A program made the translations under genes and the position numbers. A stretch of 64,000 bases of DNA from an uncultured Verrucomicrobiota bacterium (GTDB lineage Bacteria > Verrucomicrobiota > Verrucomicrobiia > Limisphaerales > UBA9464), in assembly GCA_903821635.1 (NCBI GenBank), contig CAIJLV010000138.1:29928-93927 (forward strand). The letters run 5' to 3'. A model generated the notes under the pieces. The model had not been told where the DNA came from and searched no databases. It saw only the letters and a program-made list of their open reading frames with translations. Positions 60,745-64,000 of this stretch are shown here, one piece after another; within the stretch, counting starts at the first letter, position 1; each line of letters starts with the position of its first letter.

Positions 60745-61209
60745 CTATTTGGCGAATTGCACCTCTAAGAACTGGAGCCAAACGGCGTCGGGTTCCCAAA
60801 TCTGGTGGAGTTCGGCGAGGGCGGCGGCGCGGGACCACCCGAGCTGGCGCACTCGATGGAGCGCGATGAAGGCCGAAACCCAATAGTTCAGCGCGCAGTG
60901 AACGAAGATTTTTTGCCCGCGCCGGGCCGTGAGTTCGGCGGAAAAAAGTTCAAAGTCCGCGCCGGTGGGGGCTTCGAATACGACTGGGATAGGGACGTAA
61001 ACCAGACCCAACCGAGTGACGATCGCCCGCTCATCCGGCAGGGCGTAGGTGGAGGTGGGGAGGGCGAGATTGATGACCACCTGGGTGTTTTCGCCGGCGA
61101 GCGCGGCCAACTGACGTTCAGTCGGTTGGCCGCCCGTGGCGATAAACTCATCCAGTCGCCGGAAGTTGCGGATTGGCTCTGCAACCCGTTCCGTGGGCGC
61201 GGCCGACAC
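60745..61209 (-). CDS. Tyrosine-phosphatase-fold protein lacking the catalytic Arg
   Basis: A 154-residue protein if it starts at GTG 61209 (start uncertain). It matches the beta-lactamase-hydrolase-like/dual-specificity phosphatase family: FRRLDEFIATGGQPTERQLAALAGENTQVVINLALPTSTYALPDERAIVTRLGLVYVPIPV, then the P-loop IFVHCALNYWVSAFIALHRV with Cys105. The usual Arg (C-x4-R here, giving N.RVSAF in relatives) is Trp110, encoded by TGG, one base from CGG. Activity is therefore doubtful. It begins just after a pseudopilin gene on the same strand. Confidence 0.8.
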   Translation of the reverse strand: MSAAPTERVAEPIRNFRRLDEFIATGGQPTERQLAALAGENTQVVINLALPTSTYALPDERAIVTRLGLVYVPIPVVFEAPTGADFELFSAELTARRGQKIFVHCALNYWVSAFIALHRVRQLGWSRAAALAELHQIWEPDAVWLQFLEVQFAK

Positions 61210-61210
61210 T

Positions 61211-62059
61211 TCAGGGCAGGGGTTTCCAATCGGCATGCCGGAAGCGGTCCCAAACCCAGCGGAAATCCGGGTTTTTGCCCGTGCCGCCGGCCCAGAAGAA
61301 GCTGGAGACGCCCTTGGCTGAGTCGGTCGCCGCTTTGATGGTGCGGGGATCGACCCACTTGTGAGATTCACAATGGCCGTCCAAGAACGAGAAATCGCTC
61401 ACGGCCCCGTGGAAGATGGCGAAGGGATCCACCCAGCCGGCCGGATTGACGTCGATCACCCACGTGCCGGCGTTGAAGCCGCGCGGATCGGATTCCTCGA
61501 TGAACAGCATGCTGTTGGCCGGTTCCGGAACCTGCACGGTTTTGTTAAACGCCTTGATGCCGCCCCAGCCGCCGGTGCCCATGCCGTCGGCTTTGGAATA
61601 GCTGTCCCACGCCCAGCCCTGACCGGGCTTGCGCCGGGTGCGCAGGTCTCCGGGGCAGTGGTAGGAACCGACTGCGGACACGTATTTGAAGAGGGGACCC
61701 TGTTTCAGGGCGTTGTGGACGGAGTCGATGGCCCGTTGGACCGGGATGGCGGTGCCCGGATCAGGATTGGGCGCGGGCCAATAGCCGCCGCCGGTCATGT
61801 TGGCGAGGACGCCATTGGTGAGGCGATAGGTGGGCGGCAGGAGTCCATCGTTGTTGTCCTGCGAATACAGAATTGTGCCGAGGACCATCTGCCGTTGGTT
61901 GCCGAGGCAGGCGGCGAGGGTGGCCTTGAGTTTGGCTTTGCCGAGCGCTGGCAACAGCATGCCGGCCAGAATTGCAATGATGGCAATCACCACGAGCAAT
62001 TCGATGAGGGTGAAGCCGCCGGGCTGGGGGCGGGCGGGGCGTTTGGGAATGAGTTTCAT
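61211..62059 (-). CDS. Pseudopilin, DUF1559-like (paralogue 1)
   Basis: A 282-residue protein. Leader [15 protein letters not shown] precedes the cleavage site and helix [43 protein letters not shown]. The globular part has [79 protein letters not shown] and [16 protein letters not shown] (H-x-DG-type motif). It is about 60% identical by eye to its upstream neighbour at 62096, so the two are a tandem duplication. Confidence 0.93.
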   Translation of the reverse strand: MKLIPKRPARPQPGGFTLIELLVVIAIIAILAGMLLPALGKAKLKATLAACLGNQRQMVLGTILYSQDNNDGLLPPTYRLTNGVLANMTGGGYWPAPNPDPGTAIPVQRAIDSVHNALKQGPLFKYVSAVGSYHCPGDLRTRRKPGQGWAWDSYSKADGMGTGGWGGIKAFNKTVQVPEPANSMLFIEESDPRGFNAGTWVIDVNPAGWVDPFAIFHGAVSDFSFLDGHCESHKWVDPRTIKAATDSAKGVSSFFWAGGTGKNPDFRWVWDRFRHADWKPLP

Positions 62060-62095
62060 GCGATTGGGGCAGTGTCGGTTTGAGGTCTTGAGGGC

Positions 62096-62944
62096 TTAGT
62101 TCAGTTCTTTCCAAGCCTTGTGGCGGAAGCGGTCCCACACCCAAACGTAGTCTGAGTTTTTCTTCCCCCCGCCGGGCCAGTTGAAGATGTTGCGATCCCC
62201 GTTGGCGGCTCGTTTGGCGGCGTTGATCACGTCCTCCCGCACCCAGCGCCGTTGCTCCGCGTGGCCGTCCATGAAGGCGAAGTCGCTGACGTTGCCGTGG
62301 AAGATCGCGAAGGGGTCCACCCAGCCCTTGGCCGAGACGTCGATCACCCAAGTGCCGATGTTCCAGCCGCGCGGATCGGATTCTTCCACGAAAACCATGG
62401 TTTCCACCGGCCGGTCCGCGTCGGTTTCCTTCAGGTAGGGCGTGACGCCGGTCCAGCCGTTGCCGTTGATCCCCTCAGCTTTGGAATAGCTGTCCCACGC
62501 CCAGCCTTGGCCGACCTTGCGTTTGGGCCGCAGATCCCCGGGGCAGTGGTAGGAATTGAACGCGCCGACGTATTTCCAGAGCGGGCCTTGTTCCATGCCT
62601 TTGCGGACCGTTTCTAGCGCTTTGGCGATCGGCATGGCGTTGCCGGTGTCGGGATTGGGGTCGCGCCAGTAGCCGCCGCCCCGCAATTCGATCACCACGT
62701 TGGTCGGGCTCCAGCGCGGCGGCAGCAGGCCGTCGTTACTGTCGAGCGAATACATCTTCGCCCCCAGCACCAATTGCTTCTGGTTGTTGAGGCAGGAAGC
62801 CAGCGTTGCCTTGAGTTTGGCTTTGCCCAAGGCGGGCAGCAGCATGCCGGCCAAGATGGCAATGATGGCGATCACCACCAGCAGTTCGATGAGGGTGAAC
62901 CCGGCCGGGCGGCGGCGGCGGGTGGGGGAAAGCCGGAAGCTCAT
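62096..62944 (-). CDS. Pseudopilin, DUF1559-like (paralogue 2)
   Basis: A 282-residue protein from ATG 62944 (ATG 62977 is an alternative). Leader [15 protein letters not shown] precedes [20 protein letters not shown] and [23 protein letters not shown]. The remainder parallels paralogue 1: [94 protein letters not shown] and [12 protein letters not shown]. It is first in a minus-strand series; a divergent promoter region shared with dprA lies upstream. Confidence 0.93.
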   Translation of the reverse strand: MSFRLSPTRRRRPAGFTLIELLVVIAIIAILAGMLLPALGKAKLKATLASCLNNQKQLVLGAKMYSLDSNDGLLPPRWSPTNVVIELRGGGYWRDPNPDTGNAMPIAKALETVRKGMEQGPLWKYVGAFNSYHCPGDLRPKRKVGQGWAWDSYSKAEGINGNGWTGVTPYLKETDADRPVETMVFVEESDPRGWNIGTWVIDVSAKGWVDPFAIFHGNVSDFAFMDGHAEQRRWVREDVINAAKRAANGDRNIFNWPGGGKKNSDYVWVWDRFRHKAWKELN

Positions 62945-63154
62945 GTTCGAAAAGGGCGTGCGTGTGGGAACCGTCATACACGGAAATACCCGGTTGCGCT
63001 CCCGGGGGAAGTCAAAAGTCGGGGCCAGCCCATATTCGCTGCGCTTTCGGCCCCGACTGCTCCGGTAAAGATCGCCTCGGCCCCGGACGATCGACGGACT
63101 CGGCCGGTGTCCCGCCATTGCATTGCAGTCCGCGCTCCCCTATTCCGCCCGGGT

Positions 63155-64000
63155 ATGGATCCCCGCGAAGCCCTCGTGGCCTTGAATATGGTCGAGCACG
63201 TTGGCCCCGTTCGTCTGCGGAAGCTCCTCGACCATTTCGGCGGTGATCCGGTCGCCATCTTGGGAGCGAGCCAAGCTCAGTTACTAGCCGTCCACGGGAT
63301 TGGTCCGGATACGGCCTTTGCCCTTAGCCACTGGGAGCAAGCGGTGGATCTCGCCGGCGAATTGAAGCGGATCGAAGCATACGGTTGCCAGGTCGTGACC
63401 CAGTTGGACGCCACGTATCCGGCCTTATTGCGCGAAATCTACGATCCCCCGGTCGTGCTCTACGTGCGGGGCACGTTGAAGCCGGAGGACAAGAACGGCG
63501 TCGCGCTCGTCGGCTCGCGTCTGACCACAACCTACGGGTTGGAGACCGCCCGCAAACTCGCCTACCAACTCGCCTACACCGGCGTGACCGTGGTCAGCGG
63601 CGGCGCCCGCGGCATTGACACCGCCGCGCATCAGGGCGCGCTCACGGCAAAAGGGCGCACGGTGGCGGTCTTGGGCACGGGGATAAACCTCGTGTTCCCG
63701 CCCGAAAATACGGAGTTGTTTGAACGCATCGCCGCCAGTGGCGCGGTGATGACGCAATTCCCCTTTAATCGGCCCGCGGACAAACAGTCGTTCCCAATCC
63801 GCAATCGCATCGTGGCGGGCATGACGCTTGGCACTGTCGTGGTCGAGGCCAACCTCAGCAGTGGCGCCCTGATCACGGCGAACTTCGCGACGGAATACGG
63901 GCGCCAGGTGTTCGCGGTTCCCGGCCGTATCGACTCGCCGCGCAGCAAGGGCTGCCATGACCTGATCAAGAAAGGCGCGAAACTGTGTGAAGGGATCGAG
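63155..64000 (+). CDS. dprA: DNA-processing protein DprA (3' partial)
   Basis: The frame is open from ATG 63155 to the right edge (282 codons). An N-terminal helix-hairpin-helix-like region (NMVEHVGPVRLRKLLDHFGG, VHGIGPDTAFAL) is followed by the Rossmann-like DprA domain: YPALLREIYDPPVVLYVRG, NGVALVGSRLTTTYGLETARKLAYQLA, VVSGGARGIDTAAHQGAL, VAVLGTGINLVFPPENTELFERI, FPIRNRIVAGMTLGTVVVEANLSSGALITANFATEYGRQVFAVPG. It loads RecA on incoming single-stranded DNA during transformation. The C-terminus lies outside the window. Confidence 0.96.
   Translation, partial: MDPREALVALNMVEHVGPVRLRKLLDHFGGDPVAILGASQAQLLAVHGIGPDTAFALSHWEQAVDLAGELKRIEAYGCQVVTQLDATYPALLREIYDPPVVLYVRGTLKPEDKNGVALVGSRLTTTYGLETARKLAYQLAYTGVTVVSGGARGIDTAAHQGALTAKGRTVAVLGTGINLVFPPENTELFERIAASGAVMTQFPFNRPADKQSFPIRNRIVAGMTLGTVVVEANLSSGALITANFATEYGRQVFAVPGRIDSPRSKGCHDLIKKGAKLCEGIE

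Overview
The window is a high-G+C chromosomal segment of a Verrucomicrobiota bacterium, most likely of the Pedosphaera/Limisphaera-like group. This placement is inferred from content, not from a marker gene. The indicators are three pseudopilins with the phylum-typical hydrophobic helix and 'LLPAL.KAK' motif, a planctomycete-type two-haem cytochrome, a DUF6600 lipoprotein, a Tat-like N,N-dimethylformamidase-type secreted protein, and intergenic repeats built on a palindromic CCCCGGGC core. Most genes are housekeeping, but there are clear accessory islands.

Layout. 1-7742: the 3' part of a giant secretin, with about 25 consecutive N-domains visible before the secretin core, translationally coupled to a small lipoprotein. 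7750-10400: a sigma-factor remnant, tRNA-Asn, ada and two doubtful small ORFs. 10519-12952: threonine synthesis (hom, thrC). 12977-15107 (minus): a DEDD exonuclease-like protein and two bacterial PH-domain membrane proteins. 15189-18435: a cell-envelope polysaccharide modification cassette (MBOAT acyltransferase, one-helix protein, SGNH acetyltransferase-like protein, PIG-L deacetylase). 18780-22131: a pseudopilin with its promoter and terminator, and a secreted propeller/toroid protein.

22147-30626 is the most accessory-looking part. It holds a decayed pseudopilin-like gene, a BNR-repeat protein and a MoaD-like ubiquitin-fold protein separated by repeats, a truncated VOC gene and a small membrane protein, then DUF1697 and a second VOC fragment. 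A minus-strand run follows: 89-aa protein, Phd/PIN toxin-antitoxin, DUF5990, FRG-domain protein, EboB/TatD-like hydrolase. A LysE-type exporter closes the region.

30662-45383: phospholipid synthesis (pssA, psd), an RlmI-type methyltransferase, a 2OG oxygenase, a cytochrome, a glycosyltransferase, and pheS-phosphatase-pheT, then envelope proteins (MORN-like, secreted, DUF6600). 45620-52176: tRNA-Val, a CII-like regulator, a secreted hypothetical, trmB, a FIST sensor protein and a DUF4912 protein. 52271-57014: catabolic or secreted enzymes, including a glycosidase-PHP fusion. 57064-64000: purine nucleoside phosphorylase, a three-gene nucleotidyltransferase cassette whose middle gene is frameshifted by a 7-bp tandem repeat, moeB with a rhodanese domain, a phosphatase-like protein with a substituted catalytic arginine, two paralogous pseudopilins, and the start of dprA.

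The best candidates for new biology are the giant secretin with its coupled lipoprotein, the BNR/ubiquitin-like pair, the Phd-PIN-DUF5990-FRG cassette, and the possibly phase-variable nucleotidyltransferase cassette.
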